Below, one piece after another: positions 33,010 through 43,911 of a stretch of 64,000 bases of DNA (its first letter is position 1; each line of letters begins with the position of its first letter). Under the pieces are notes generated by a model, which was not told the DNA's origin, did not search any database, and worked only from the letters and a program-made list of their open reading frames with translations. A program made the translations under genes and the position numbers. Source of the stretch: Streptomyces sp. NBC_00289 (GTDB taxonomy: Bacteria; Actinomycetota; Actinomycetes; Streptomycetales; Streptomycetaceae); contig NZ_CP108046.1 of assembly GCF_041435115.1 (NCBI RefSeq), forward strand, positions 8,866,001-8,930,000, read 5' to 3'.

Positions 33010-33888
33010 ATGCCCCTGCGTGCCCGGCAACGTCGTCACCCGGTCCTGGCCGGACTCGTCACCCTCACCGCCGTCGCCGCCGTCCTGTCGGCCGCTCCGT
33101 CCGCCTCCGCCGCCGACACCTGGAACGAGGCGGGCTCGGACCGCGCCGACCCGCTGACCGAGAGCCAGGGGCTGGCCTCGGTCGAGGTCCCGGCCGGCAG
33201 CGCCAACCGCTACACCGGCATCGGCACGATCCCCGTCGGTCTCAGCAGCCGCGGCTGGAACCATGTGGGTGACCCCGACGCCTCCTACGACGGCTACTAC
33301 GTCGAGCCGTACCAGCGGGACTCCGGCACCACGAAGATGTTCCGGGTGCAGGCGCCGGGCGGCGGCTGGTCGGAGTACGTTCACACGCTCGGCCCCGGCG
33401 AGGCCCTGAACAACTCCTGGGCCGCCGTGGCGCCCGGCGGGCAGTGGATGCTATCGGGCGAGTACGGCACCATGACCCGGCTGCTGGTGTTCCCGACCCC
33501 GGGCGTCAACCCGGGCACCTCGCCCGCCGCGAACCTTCCGCAGGCGTCCACCGTCAACCTGGATCACCCGGTGCGGGACGTGCAGGGCTGCGACTTCGTC
33601 ACCGCGACCAGGCTGCTGTGCTCCTCCGACGACCCGGCGGGCACGCTGTTCGGCGTCACCAAGCCGCTGCTCCAGGTCGACCTGTCGGCCGAGCCGAACG
33701 GTTCGGCCGACGTCAGCGGTCATGTCACCGCCCTCCGGCAGCTCCCGCTGCGCAGTTCCTGCTCGGGCACCTTCGAGGCGGAGGGCATCGACTACGACCG
33801 CCGTACGGGAACCCTCCGCGTGATCGTCGTCTCGCCGGGCTTCTGCGTGCTGACGGACAGCAAGACGTACAAGTTCACCCGCGGCTGA
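33010..33888 (+). CDS. Secreted protein of unknown function
   Basis: A 292-residue protein with a clear signal peptide (basic QRRHP, then VLAGLVTLTAVAAVLSAAPS, cleavage after ASA). The mature part is rich in beta-strand and has four cysteines towards the end (QGCDF, LLCSS, SSCSG, GFCVL) that probably form disulphides. GAGGAG precedes the ATG at 33010. I do not recognise a family; sequence such as WAAVAPGGQWMLSGEYG suggests a beta-propeller-like fold. Confidence 0.82.
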   Translation: MPLRARQRRHPVLAGLVTLTAVAAVLSAAPSASAADTWNEAGSDRADPLTESQGLASVEVPAGSANRYTGIGTIPVGLSSRGWNHVGDPDASYDGYYVEPYQRDSGTTKMFRVQAPGGGWSEYVHTLGPGEALNNSWAAVAPGGQWMLSGEYGTMTRLLVFPTPGVNPGTSPAANLPQASTVNLDHPVRDVQGCDFVTATRLLCSSDDPAGTLFGVTKPLLQVDLSAEPNGSADVSGHVTALRQLPLRSSCSGTFEAEGIDYDRRTGTLRVIVVSPGFCVLTDSKTYKFTRG

Positions 33889-34003
33889 CATCGGGCGCCG
33901 CCCCGGGTGGTGCCGGCTGGCGAAGTGGTGCTTTTCTGGGGGTGTGGCACGGTTCGCGGGGAGCCCGCGGTGCCGTGCCACCGCCACGAGAGGAGCGATC
34001 GCG

Positions 34004-34372
34004 ATGGGCCGCGAGCGACTGCACGACGAGTCCGTCTCCGTCGAGATCAGCGGATGCAGCAAGGAGGATGCCCGGATCGTCTTCGACACGCTGTGTGCGT
34101 GCTTCGAATCGGACCGGCGTACCGACGAGGTACCGCAGCAGCTTCACGAGACCCGCCCGATGGTGTGGCTGGGCACCTTCGAGGTCACCGACGCGAACGA
34201 GTGCGCCCACCCCGCCCGGCTGTCGTCCTCCGTCGAGGCCGACGCGCAGGGCGGCTACTGGGCGATCGAACAGCTCCGTACCACGCTGGACTCCCTGTTC
34301 GCGGTGCGGGACCTCTCCTCGGCCTCCGGCGACCAGGAGCGGGAGCTGCACGTCCTGCTGGAGAGTCGGTGA
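34004..34372 (+). CDS. Small hypothetical protein
   Basis: A 122-residue soluble protein with alternating charged residues, a cysteine pair in the first third (SGCSKEDARIVFDTLCACFE) and an acidic centre. Coding signals are good: AGGAG before the ATG at 34004 and strong GC3 bias. No family recognised. It stands alone between a secreted protein gene and fadH. Confidence 0.7.
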   Translation: MGRERLHDESVSVEISGCSKEDARIVFDTLCACFESDRRTDEVPQQLHETRPMVWLGTFEVTDANECAHPARLSSSVEADAQGGYWAIEQLRTTLDSLFAVRDLSSASGDQERELHVLLESR

Positions 34373-34401
34373 CCTGCGGCACATCACCCCGGCCCCTGTT
34401 G

Positions 34402-34415
34402 TGCAACTAGTTGCA
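34402..34415. promoter_or_regulatory. Perfect palindrome upstream of fadH
   Basis: TGCAACTAGTTGCA is a 14-base perfect palindrome 55 bases before the fadH start. Its right part, GTTGCATAA, is identical to part of the MarR operator at 28269-28277. Confidence 0.55.
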
Positions 34416-34419
34416 TAAA

Positions 34420-36509
<2,090 letters not shown>

Positions 36510-36515
36510 GACTCC

Positions 36516-37067
36516 ATGTCCCTCCCGCACGCGATCCTCACCGCTCTGCTCGAACGGCCGTCCTCGGGGCTGGAGCTGACCCGCCGGTTCGACAAGTCGA
36601 TCGGCTACTTCTGGTCGGCGACGCATCAGCAGATCTATCGCGAGCTGGGAAAACTGGAGGCCGAGGGCCAGATCCGCACCCTCCCGGCCGAGCAGCCGGC
36701 CCGCGGGCAGAAGAAGAGCTACGAGGTCCTGCCGGCGGGCCGCGCGGAACTGGCCCGCTGGACCGCCGCGTCCCAGGACCCGAAGCCGCCGCGTGACGTC
36801 ATGCTGCTGCGGCTGCGCGCCGCGGCCGTGGTGGGCACGGCCGGCATCGAGTCCGATCTGCGCCGCCATCTGGAGCTGCACCGGCGGCAGTTGGCCGAGT
36901 ACCGGGAGATCGAGGAGCGCGACTTCCCACCCGGCCGGGACGGTCCGCAGGAGCGCCTGCAGCATCTGGTGCTGCAGGCGGGCATCGATCTGGAGACCTT
37001 CTGGACGCGGTGGCTGGAGCGCGCGGTGGAGGAGTTCGCCGAACGTCCGGACACGGCCGGCCCGTGA
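36516..37067 (+). CDS. PadR-family regulator
   Basis: A 183-residue PadR protein, similar in layout to the one at 18176: winged helix at about 1-85 (HAILTALLERPSSGLELTRR; ATHQQIYRELGKLEAEGQIR), then a helical tail (HLELHRRQLAEYREIEERDF). It begins 29 bases after fadH without a ribosome binding site but with a -10 box right before the ATG, so it may be read both from fadH and from its own promoter. Confidence 0.9.
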   Translation: MSLPHAILTALLERPSSGLELTRRFDKSIGYFWSATHQQIYRELGKLEAEGQIRTLPAEQPARGQKKSYEVLPAGRAELARWTAASQDPKPPRDVMLLRLRAAAVVGTAGIESDLRRHLELHRRQLAEYREIEERDFPPGRDGPQERLQHLVLQAGIDLETFWTRWLERAVEEFAERPDTAGP

Positions 37068-37091
37068 ACCGCGCCGCGCTCCAGCGCGCGT

Positions 37092-37643
37092 TCAGAGCCG
37101 GTTCGGCTTCGAGCGGCGGCGCAGGACCCATGCCGTGGCGATGACCCCGGCTCCGACGAGCGCGCCGCCGGCCGCCAGGGTGACGGTGCCGTAGTCCCTG
37201 GTGGCGCCGCCGAGACCGCCCATCACGCCACGCGAGGGCGAGGCCGAGGCCGTCGCGGAGATGGTGGGAGTCGAGGCGGGGGAGACGATGACGGACTGGG
37301 TGCCGGCGGTGCTGCCGTTCGAGCACACCACGACCACGGTGTACGTCCCGGAACTGACGCTCGACCAGGCCGCGGACTGAAGGGCGCTCGACCCCGTGAG
37401 CGCCGCCTGGCGGCCTTGGGAGAAGGTCGCCTGCCCGCCGCTGAGGAGTGAGGCGTTGCCCCAGCTGCCGTTCGCCTGCGTGCACGCGCTGGTGGTGACC
37501 GAGACCGTGGACCCGTTGGTGCTCACGGAGACGCCGGAAGCCGCCGACGCGGGCCCGGCGAACAGGGTGAGCGGCAGGGCGACGGCGGCTGCCGCGGCTG
37601 CCGCGGTCAGGCCGGTGCGGTGGAGTGCCTGAAGAGTGTGCAT
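37092..37643 (-). CDS. Secreted protein with C-terminal membrane anchor
   Basis: A 183-residue surface protein. A signal peptide follows the ATG at 37643 (AAAAAAAVALPLTLFAGPAS), then a Ser/Thr-rich domain with two cysteines (TTSACTQANG, VVVVCSNG). It ends in a membrane segment (VTLAAGGALVGAGVIATAWVL) and a basic tail RRRSKPNRL. No LPxTG sorting motif is seen. The low-complexity Ser/Thr stretch before the membrane segment should span the cell wall. Function unknown. GGAGGG precedes the start. Confidence 0.8.
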   Translation of the reverse strand: MHTLQALHRTGLTAAAAAAAVALPLTLFAGPASAASGVSVSTNGSTVSVTTSACTQANGSWGNASLLSGGQATFSQGRQAALTGSSALQSAAWSSVSSGTYTVVVVCSNGSTAGTQSVIVSPASTPTISATASASPSRGVMGGLGGATRDYGTVTLAAGGALVGAGVIATAWVLRRRSKPNRL

Positions 37644-37839
37644 ATGGACTGCCCTCCGGCTGCACGGTTGGCGGTACATCCCTTGCGCCGCCGAGGGTCG
37701 GGGAACGCCCGTGCCGCCTGAGAGGAAGCCAACGTGTCCCCGGCCCGGACCGCATGCGGACTGCACCCGGGCAGGTGACGCAGTCCTTCGTCCGGAGGAT
37801 CGCGGGCCGCCCCGGCATGGCGATGTCGGCCGCGCGGTG

Positions 37840-38952
37840 TCAGCCGCCTGCCTCCGCCTGTCCCGCGTCTCCCGGCTCGTCCGCCGTACCGCTCGGGTCG
37901 GCGGCCCCGCCCGTCGTCACCGTCCGCTCCGGCGAGAAGCCGCCCCAGGTGCCGTCGGGCAGCCTGGCGCGGATCCGGATCCGGTGGGTGGCCCCGGCCT
38001 GCCGTCCCACGTAGAAGCTGTACGCCGCCCGGTCGCGAGGGGCGCCCGCGCCGTACACCAGTGAGGTGGCCGGCCGGCCGTCGAGGCGGAGCTGGTACTC
38101 GGTGACCACGCCGCCCGTGCGCGGCGGAACCCAGGTGAGGTCGACGTAGTACGCCCCGTCGGTGCGGTGGGTCGTGGCGCGGAAGGCGGTGGGGGCGGAG
38201 CCGCGTCCGTCGTCGGAGCCCGGCGCGGTGGTGAGGCGGACGGCGGCGCCGGGGGGCGAGACGTTGTCCGCGGCATCCCGGGCCCGCACCGTGAAGGTGT
38301 AACGGGTGTCCGGCCGCAGCCCCGTGACCACGGCCGCGGTCTGGGCGCCACCCACGCTGTGGATCTTCGTGCCGCCCTGGTGGATGTCGTAGGAGACCAC
38401 GCCCCGGTCGTCCGAGGAGGCGGACCAGAACAGCTGGACGGCCCGGCTGCCGGCCGCTCTGCCCCGCGACCGGCCCGGAGCCGTCGGCGCCGAGTCGTCC
38501 GCCGCCGCGGCCGCGGGTGTGGTGGCCCGGACCTCGCGGCTGTGCGGCCCCCGGCGCCCGGCGGTGTCCCGCGCCCGCACGGTGAAGACATACAGGGTGG
38601 ACGGCCTGAGCCTGGTGAGGTCCACCATGTGCTGCGAACCGGGTACTTCCTTCACCTTTGTGGTTCCGCGGTACACCTCGTAGACGCGGACGCCGCCGGC
38701 CGAGGACACCGCGTTCCACATCACGTGGACGCTGGTCGCACTGCCCGCCGTCGCGGTGACGCCGACGGGCGCCCCGGGCAGCCCGCCCTCACCCGTCCCG
38801 TCGTCCGTCCCGCCCCACCCGCAGGACGCGAGCAGGACCACGGCCGCGCAGAGCGCGAGGAACCGGCTAGGGGAAGCGACGGAGCGGCGGTGGAGGTGAG
38901 GAACGGAGCGGCGGTGTGGGGGAGCGGCACGGTGATCGGCAACGCGTCGCAC
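37840..38952 (-). CDS. Lipoprotein with three fibronectin type III domains
   Basis: A 370-residue protein. A long basic N-terminus leads to a hydrophobic stretch and lipobox (FLALCAAVVLLASCGW), so it should be a lipid-anchored surface protein. Fibronectin type III domains follow at about 55-140, 155-245 and 255-345 (VHVMWNAVSSAGGVRVYEVY; VQLFWSASSDDRGVVSYDIH; YVDLTWVPPRTGGVVTEYQL). GTG 38952 follows GGGAGG at seven bases. Such domains bind polysaccharide or act as spacers in glycoside hydrolases; no catalytic domain is present. Confidence 0.85.
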   Translation of the reverse strand: MRRVADHRAAPPHRRSVPHLHRRSVASPSRFLALCAAVVLLASCGWGGTDDGTGEGGLPGAPVGVTATAGSATSVHVMWNAVSSAGGVRVYEVYRGTTKVKEVPGSQHMVDLTRLRPSTLYVFTVRARDTAGRRGPHSREVRATTPAAAAADDSAPTAPGRSRGRAAGSRAVQLFWSASSDDRGVVSYDIHQGGTKIHSVGGAQTAAVVTGLRPDTRYTFTVRARDAADNVSPPGAAVRLTTAPGSDDGRGSAPTAFRATTHRTDGAYYVDLTWVPPRTGGVVTEYQLRLDGRPATSLVYGAGAPRDRAAYSFYVGRQAGATHRIRIRARLPDGTWGGFSPERTVTTGGAADPSGTADEPGDAGQAEAGG

Positions 38953-39318
38953 GGCTCTGCCTCCCGGGGGCGGCACGGCGGCAATGGTCCGGACCAATAT
39001 GGCGCCCCGGATGCGACGGCGGCAAGGGGGCGGTCGTTGCCCGGCCGCCGGGAGCGTTACGTATGCTGAGGTCTCTCACGGCCGAACTCTCCCTGGGAAC
39101 CGGGAAGTTCTGGCCGGTGGCGCGGACCGCTGTCGTCGCTGATCCCGCGCCGGACGTGGGCGGCCGGGAGCCCGGAGCCGACACGGGCCCGGGCCCCCGG
39201 CCCCTGCCGATCCCCGCGGACGTGCGCCGTCCGGCCCTCCAACAGTGGCCGGATGCCCGCGACGGCACCAGATTTGGCCGGGTGTTCGCCACATGTCCCC
39301 CAGGAGAGGGCTTCCATC
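38953..39318. other. Divergent gap between the Fn3 lipoprotein and chitosanase genes
   Basis: 366 bases with no supported gene. GGCCGAACT and AGTTCTGGCC (about 39081-39115) form a bulged inverted repeat. Promoters for both genes should be here but could not be located with confidence. Confidence 0.4.
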
Positions 39319-40014
39319 GTGCGTGTCCAGTCGCTGACGCTGGCCGCGGCAGGCATCGCCCTGCTCGCCCCGACGACGCTCTCCGCCGCGGTGCCCCAGG
39401 CGCGCGAGGAGCGGGTCGTGCGGCGCGAGGGCACCGTCCTCGCCGCCGACCTGCTGGCCAAGGTGCGTGACTGCGTCCCCGTCTCCGGCGGCCGCTACCG
39501 CACGGATGCCGGCGGGCCCGCGACGATCCCGGTCTGCGGCACCCGGGAGGCCGTCTTCTGGACGGCCGACATGGACATCGACTGTGACGGGCAGCCGGGC
39601 CCGCTGTGCAACGGCCGCACCGATCCGCTCTTCTCCGACACCACGGCCTTCCAGCAGTCCGACGGCCGCTATCTCAGCGCCGAACGCCTCCCGTACATCG
39701 TCGTGCCCGACGCCGGCGGCATCTGGAACTACCGGGATCACGGCATCCGCGGGGGCTCGGTCGCCGCCGTCGTCCACCAAGGGCGCGTGCAGTACGCGGT
39801 CGTGGGGGATGTCGGGCCGTACGACATCATCGGCGAGGCGTCGTACGCCACCGCCGAGGCCCTCGGTATCCGCGCCGACCCGCGCGGCGGCGGCACGGCC
39901 TCCGGCGTCACCTACATCGTCTTCAAGAACACGCAGGTGACGCCCATCGAGAATCACGCGGCCGCCGTGACGCTCGGTGAGCGCCTGGCCAAGGAGTTCG
40001 TGCGCGCCGGCTGA
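39319..40014 (+). CDS. Secreted chitosanase (glycoside hydrolase family 75)
   Basis: A 231-residue enzyme with a signal peptide (LTLAAAGIALLAPTTLSAAV). The GH75 catalytic region contains VFWTADMDIDCDGQPGPLCN, with the acidic residues expected to cleave chitosan, and later YVVLPDAG-like YIVVPDAGGIWNY and VGDVGPYDIIGEAS. It should be exported and degrade deacetylated chitin. GTG 39319 follows GGAGAGG at nine bases. A very strong terminator lies after it. Confidence 0.9.
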   Translation: MRVQSLTLAAAGIALLAPTTLSAAVPQAREERVVRREGTVLAADLLAKVRDCVPVSGGRYRTDAGGPATIPVCGTREAVFWTADMDIDCDGQPGPLCNGRTDPLFSDTTAFQQSDGRYLSAERLPYIVVPDAGGIWNYRDHGIRGGSVAAVVHQGRVQYAVVGDVGPYDIIGEASYATAEALGIRADPRGGGTASGVTYIVFKNTQVTPIENHAAAVTLGERLAKEFVRAG

Positions 40015-40025
40015 ACCCCGTCACG

Positions 40026-40057
40026 GCCCCGCCCCCGGCCAGAGCCGGGGGCGGGGC
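40026..40057. terminator. Bidirectional terminator between chitosanase and dhaM
   Basis: GCCCCGCCCCCGGC (40026-40039) pairs with GCCGGGGGCGGGGC (40044-40057) over 14 bases with a 4-base loop, followed by TGTTCTC on the forward side. It lies between the stops of two convergent genes. Confidence 0.85.
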
Positions 40058-40062
40058 TGTTC

Positions 40063-40473
40063 TCACACCTTCCGGTATGTGTAGGCGTCCCCGGCCGCCG
40101 CCTCCACCGCCGCCAGGTCGGCTCCCGTCGACGCCGTGACGACGGCGGCGACCGCTCCCTCGACGAACGGGGCGTCCACCAGGTGGGTCCGTTCGGGGAG
40201 TTCGTCGCCCTCGGCGAGCAGCGCCTTCACGGTGAGGACGGCGCTGCCGAGGTCGGTGAGGACGGCGACTCCGGCACCCCGGTCGACGGCCGCGGCCGCG
40301 GCCGCGATCAGCTCCGCGCTCGTACCGAGTCCGCCGCCCTCGGTGCCGCCCGCCGGAGCGACGGGCACCTCCGCACCCCCGCCGGCCAGCCCCTTCGCCA
40401 GCTCGGCGACCGACGCGGCCACCGCCGCGCTGTGCGACACCAGCACGATCCCGACCAGCTTGTCGTCACTCAT
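40063..40473 (-). CDS. dhaM: Dihydroxyacetone kinase phosphotransferase subunit DhaM
   Basis: A 136-residue EIIA-Man-like domain protein that passes phosphate from the PTS to DhaL. The active histidine is in IVLVSHSAAVAASV (about residues 9-22), and LTDLGSAVLT is conserved. It has only the EIIA domain; the longer DhaM of enteric bacteria also carries HPr and EI parts, so general PTS proteins must supply phosphate. It overlaps dhaL by eight bases and is the last gene of dhaKLM. Confidence 0.93.
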   Translation of the reverse strand: MSDDKLVGIVLVSHSAAVAASVAELAKGLAGGGAEVPVAPAGGTEGGGLGTSAELIAAAAAAVDRGAGVAVLTDLGSAVLTVKALLAEGDELPERTHLVDAPFVEGAVAAVVTASTGADLAAVEAAAGDAYTYRKV

Positions 40474-41074
40474 CGCTCGCCTCCGCCGCTTCACCGAGCG
40501 CGGCGACCAGCAGCGCCGCCGACGTGGCCCCCGGGTCCTGGTGACCGATACTGCGCTCGCCGAGGTAGCTGGCCCTGCCCTTGCGGGCCTGGAGCGGAGT
40601 GGTCGCCACGGCCCCCTCCTCGGCGGCGGTGCGTGCCGCGGCGAAGCCGTCGCCCAGCGCGTCCACCGCCGGCACCAGCGCGTCGATCATCGTCTTGTCG
40701 CCGGGCGCGGCACCGCCGAGCGTCCTGACCGCGTCCACCCCCGCCCGCAACGCCTCGGTGAGCTGCTCCGCACTGACCTCGTCGGCGTCCCCGAGCGCCT
40801 TGCCGGTACGGCGCAGCAACGTCCCGTACAGCGGACCCGAGGCACCCCCGACCGTCGATATGAGCTGCCGCCCGGCGAGGGTGAGGACCGCGCCGGGCGT
40901 CCGGGGCGACTCCTTCTCCAGCACGGAGACCACGGCGGTGAACCCCCGGCGGAGGTTGCTGCCGTGGTCGGCGTCCCCGATGGGGGAGTCGAGGGCCGTG
41001 AGCCGCTCCGCCTCACGGTCGACGGACGCGGCGGTCGCCGTCATCCAGCGGTGGAAGAAATCGGCGTCGAGCAC
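40466..41074 (-). CDS. dhaL: Dihydroxyacetone kinase ADP-binding subunit DhaL
   Basis: A 202-residue subunit holding the ADP cofactor that is rephosphorylated by DhaM. The conserved aspartates coordinating magnesium lie in LDSPIGDADHGSNLRRGF (about residues 28-45), with GGASGPLYGTLLRR and APGDKTMIDAL. GTG 41074 has AAGGAG at six bases. It lies between dhaK and dhaM and overlaps dhaM, so the three subunits are made together. Confidence 0.94.
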   Translation of the reverse strand: MLDADFFHRWMTATAASVDREAERLTALDSPIGDADHGSNLRRGFTAVVSVLEKESPRTPGAVLTLAGRQLISTVGGASGPLYGTLLRRTGKALGDADEVSAEQLTEALRAGVDAVRTLGGAAPGDKTMIDALVPAVDALGDGFAAARTAAEEGAVATTPLQARKGRASYLGERSIGHQDPGATSAALLVAALGEAAEASDE

Positions 41075-41123
41075 GTGATCTCCTTGCCTGGTCGGTACGT
41101 GGTGAGCGCCTTCCCCTGTCGGG

Positions 41124-42116
41124 TCACACGCCCCACCGCAGCCCCGGCGTCCTCACCGGCGCGTCCCACAGGCGCAGCGTCTCCTCGTCGACCTGGCACA
41201 GCGTGACCGAGGCGCCGGCCATGTCGAGCGAGGTGACGTAGTTGCCGACGAGCGTGCGGGCGACGGCGACACCGCGCTCGGTGAGCACGCGCTGCACCTC
41301 GGCGTTGAAGCCGTACAGCTCCAGAAGGGGGGTCGCGCCCATGCCGTTGACCAGGACGAGGACGGGATTGCGCGGAGTCATGTCGTCCAGGATCGCGTTG
41401 ACCGAGAAGTCGGCGATCTCGCGCGAGGTCATCATCGACCGCCGCTCCCGCCCCGGCTCCCCGTGGATGCCGATGCCCAGCTCCAGCTCGCCCGTCGGCA
41501 GGTCGAAGGTGGGGCTGCCCTTGGCGGGGGTGGTGCACGCGCTGAGCGCGACGCCGAAGCTGCGGGAGTTCTCGTTGACCTGCCGGCCGATCGCCTCGAC
41601 CCGCTCCAGCGCCTGCCCCTCGTCGGCTGCCGCCCCCGCGATCTTCTCCACGAACAGCGTCGCGCCCGTGCCGCGTCGGCCGGCCGTGTAGAGGCTGTCG
41701 GTGACCGCCACGTCGTCGTTGACCAGCACCTTGGCGACCTGGATGCCCTCGTCCTCGGCGAGCTCGGCCGCCATGTCGAAGTTGAGCACGTCACCCGTGT
41801 AGTTCTTCACGATGAACAGCACACCGGCCCCGCTGTCCACCGCGGCCGCCGCCCGCAGCATCTGGTCGGGCACCGGGGAGGTGAACACCTCGCCCGGGCA
41901 GGCCGCCGAGAGCATTCCGGGGCCCACGAATCCACCGTGCAGCGGCTCGTGTCCCGAGCCGCCACCGGAGATCAGGGCGACCTTTCCGGCGACGGGGGCG
42001 TCCCGCCGTACGATCACCCGGTTCTCCACGTCGACGGTCAACTCGGGATGAGCGGCCGCCATGCCACGCAACGCGTCCGAGACCACGTTCTCCGGGACGT
42101 TGATGAGCATCTTCAT
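41124..42116 (-). CDS. dhaK: Dihydroxyacetone kinase substrate-binding subunit DhaK
   Basis: A 330-residue subunit that binds dihydroxyacetone covalently to a histidine and takes phosphate from DhaL. Typical blocks are VALISGGGSGHEPLHGGFVG (about residues 46-65), KNYTGDVLNFDMAAELA and GIGIHGEPG (about 215-223), the last holding the substrate histidine. AGGAGG precedes the ATG at 42116. First gene of the dhaKLM operon, which feeds glycerol or dihydroxyacetone carbon into glycolysis. Confidence 0.95.
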   Translation of the reverse strand: MKMLINVPENVVSDALRGMAAAHPELTVDVENRVIVRRDAPVAGKVALISGGGSGHEPLHGGFVGPGMLSAACPGEVFTSPVPDQMLRAAAAVDSGAGVLFIVKNYTGDVLNFDMAAELAEDEGIQVAKVLVNDDVAVTDSLYTAGRRGTGATLFVEKIAGAAADEGQALERVEAIGRQVNENSRSFGVALSACTTPAKGSPTFDLPTGELELGIGIHGEPGRERRSMMTSREIADFSVNAILDDMTPRNPVLVLVNGMGATPLLELYGFNAEVQRVLTERGVAVARTLVGNYVTSLDMAGASVTLCQVDEETLRLWDAPVRTPGLRWGV

Positions 42117-42351
42117 GAGTGCCTCCTGGATCGCCTGGCAGTTGCGCACTGTCGCCGGCTGCCCCGGGAAACCGTCGGACACGGCCGTCAGGTGGAGCGA
42201 CGGTTCCGGGAGCCCACACTCGGAAGTATCGGCGCTCGCGGGGCGAAGGTCACGTGGACGGACGTTCCGGGGCGCGCGGGCCGCCCACCAGGGCGGATCC
42301 GCGGCCACCGTTCCACACGGACGGTAGTCACCCGACACGCACCGTCGCCTT

Positions 42352-42774
42352 TCACGGGGACGCCTGGTCGCTGTCCCTGAAGGCTCCCCAGCCGTGCCAC
42401 CGCTCGACCTCGATCCAGGCGCTGACCCTCGGGCGTACGCGGTCGGGGTAGGGCCCGCCGGCGTAGTGCCGGGAGATGCGGTCGATGTCGGCCAGGTCCT
42501 CGTCGTCGTAGATGTCGACGGCTCGGCCGATCAGCGTGACGTGCGAGTACCAGTCGTCCTTGTCGAGCACGGTGAGGCTCACGCGCGGGTCGCGCCGCAG
42601 GTGCTTCAGCCGCACGCGTCCCCCGTCCATGTTGATCAGCACCCGGTCCTCGTGCCAGAGGTACCAGGTGGGGGTGGAGACGGGGGCGCCGTCCGAACGC
42701 AGCGTGGCCATGACGCACGGATTCGGCCGGCTCAGCAGTTCGACGGCCTCGGGCGGCAGGGGTGGCTTGGACAT
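42352..42774 (-). CDS. PPOX-class (F420-dependent type) oxidoreductase
   Basis: A 140-residue split-barrel flavin or F420-binding protein of the pyridoxamine phosphate oxidase-like group. PNPCVMATLRSDGAPVSTPT (about residues 17-36) and WYLWHEDRVLINMDG are characteristic, as is DPRVSLTVLD. Many actinobacterial relatives use F420; the substrate is unknown. GAGGAG lies before the ATG at 42774. The upstream dehydrogenase gene is 50 bases away on the same strand. Confidence 0.85.
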   Translation of the reverse strand: MSKPPLPPEAVELLSRPNPCVMATLRSDGAPVSTPTWYLWHEDRVLINMDGGRVRLKHLRRDPRVSLTVLDKDDWYSHVTLIGRAVDIYDDEDLADIDRISRHYAGGPYPDRVRPRVSAWIEVERWHGWGAFRDSDQASP

Positions 42775-42824
42775 GCGGACTCCTCTGGTTGCGGACGAAG
42801 GGCCGGGAGCGGCCTGGGAGTCGC

Positions 42825-43712
42825 TCAGGAGGGCTTCTCGTCGAAGCTGGCGAAATAGGCGGCGGCCATGTCCTCGTCGGCGTGGCCCTGGGCGGCGGCG
42901 CGCTCCAGCCGCTCCGCGCTCGCGGCCGCCACGTCCAGGCGGACGCCGTGCCGACGGCCCGCCTCGACGATGAGCCGGGCGTCCTTGGCGGCCGTGGCCA
43001 CCGCGAACTGGGCGGGCGTGAGCCGGTCCTCCAGCACCAGGGCGGCCTTGGCGTGCAGGTAGCCCATGTCCAGCGGGCCGTCCGCGATGAGGGCGAAGAA
43101 GTCCCCCGGGTCCACGTCGAGGGCCTTCGACAGGGCGAGGAGCTCCCCGGTGGCGTTGGTGGCGGCGATGACCCAGCTGTTGGCCACCAGTTTCAGCCGG
43201 GTGGCGCTCGCCGTCGCCCCGTCCTCGCCGGTCCACACCGTGCGGGCGCCGACAGCGTCGAAGACCGGCGTCACCTTCTCCCGGCCGGCGGTGGGCCCGG
43301 CGGCGAGCACGGTGAGCTGCCCGGCCTCGGCCGGCTGGCGGGTGCCGAGCACCGGGGCGTCGTAGAACAGGAGACCGTGCGCTCGCGCGAACCCGGCCAG
43401 CTCGGCGGTGGCCTCGAGGCCCGCGGTCGTGGACTGCACCCAGGCGGTGCCGGGGCGCAGTGCCGGCTCGGCCTCGCGCAGGACGTCGAGCGCGGCGGCG
43501 CCGTCGTACAGCATGGTCAGGACGACGTCGGCGTCCCGGACCGCCTCGGCGGGGGTGTCGGCGACCTGGGCGCCGTCGGCGGCGAGGGGCTCGGCCTTGG
43601 CGCGGGTGCGGTTCCAGGCCCGGACGGTGTGCCCGGCGCGGGCGAGGTTGCGGGCCATCGCGGCCCCCATGATTCCGGTACCCAGGACGCTCACGGTGAG
43701 CTTGTCGGTCAT
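42825..43712 (-). CDS. NAD(P)-dependent 6PGDH/beta-hydroxyacid dehydrogenase-like protein
   Basis: A 295-residue dehydrogenase of the 3-hydroxyisobutyrate dehydrogenase family. Rossmann motif SVLGTGIMGAAMARNLARAG (about residues 8-27), the substrate loop VQSTTAGLEATAE, and the catalytic lysine region KLVANSWVIAATNATGELLA (about 173-192). Start ATG 43712. It probably oxidises a small hydroxy acid or reduces an imine; neighbours do not decide. Confidence 0.88.
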   Translation of the reverse strand: MTDKLTVSVLGTGIMGAAMARNLARAGHTVRAWNRTRAKAEPLAADGAQVADTPAEAVRDADVVLTMLYDGAAALDVLREAEPALRPGTAWVQSTTAGLEATAELAGFARAHGLLFYDAPVLGTRQPAEAGQLTVLAAGPTAGREKVTPVFDAVGARTVWTGEDGATASATRLKLVANSWVIAATNATGELLALSKALDVDPGDFFALIADGPLDMGYLHAKAALVLEDRLTPAQFAVATAAKDARLIVEAGRRHGVRLDVAAASAERLERAAAQGHADEDMAAAYFASFDEKPS

Positions 43713-43865
43713 GACGTCAACTTCCTCGTGTGGCGGTGCGTGTATTGCGGCGTGGCCGCCACCGACGATGCCATCACGGGGGTGCTCCGGGCGAGGCGGG
43801 AGACGGGGGTGCACCCGTCCCGGTGACCTGCCCTCCCTACGGCGCCCGGCACCGCGTACGGAGGT

Positions 43866-43911
43866 CTCGGAGCGCCGGGACCTCCGCGCACAGGACTCGG
43901 AGCGCCGGGAC
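43866..43911. repeat. 16-base direct repeat before the DUF6479 gene stop
   Basis: CTCGGAGCGCCGGGAC occurs at 43866-43881 and 43896-43911, 30 bases apart. The second copy abuts the stop of the DUF6479 gene. It may influence transcription termination there. Confidence 0.7.
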
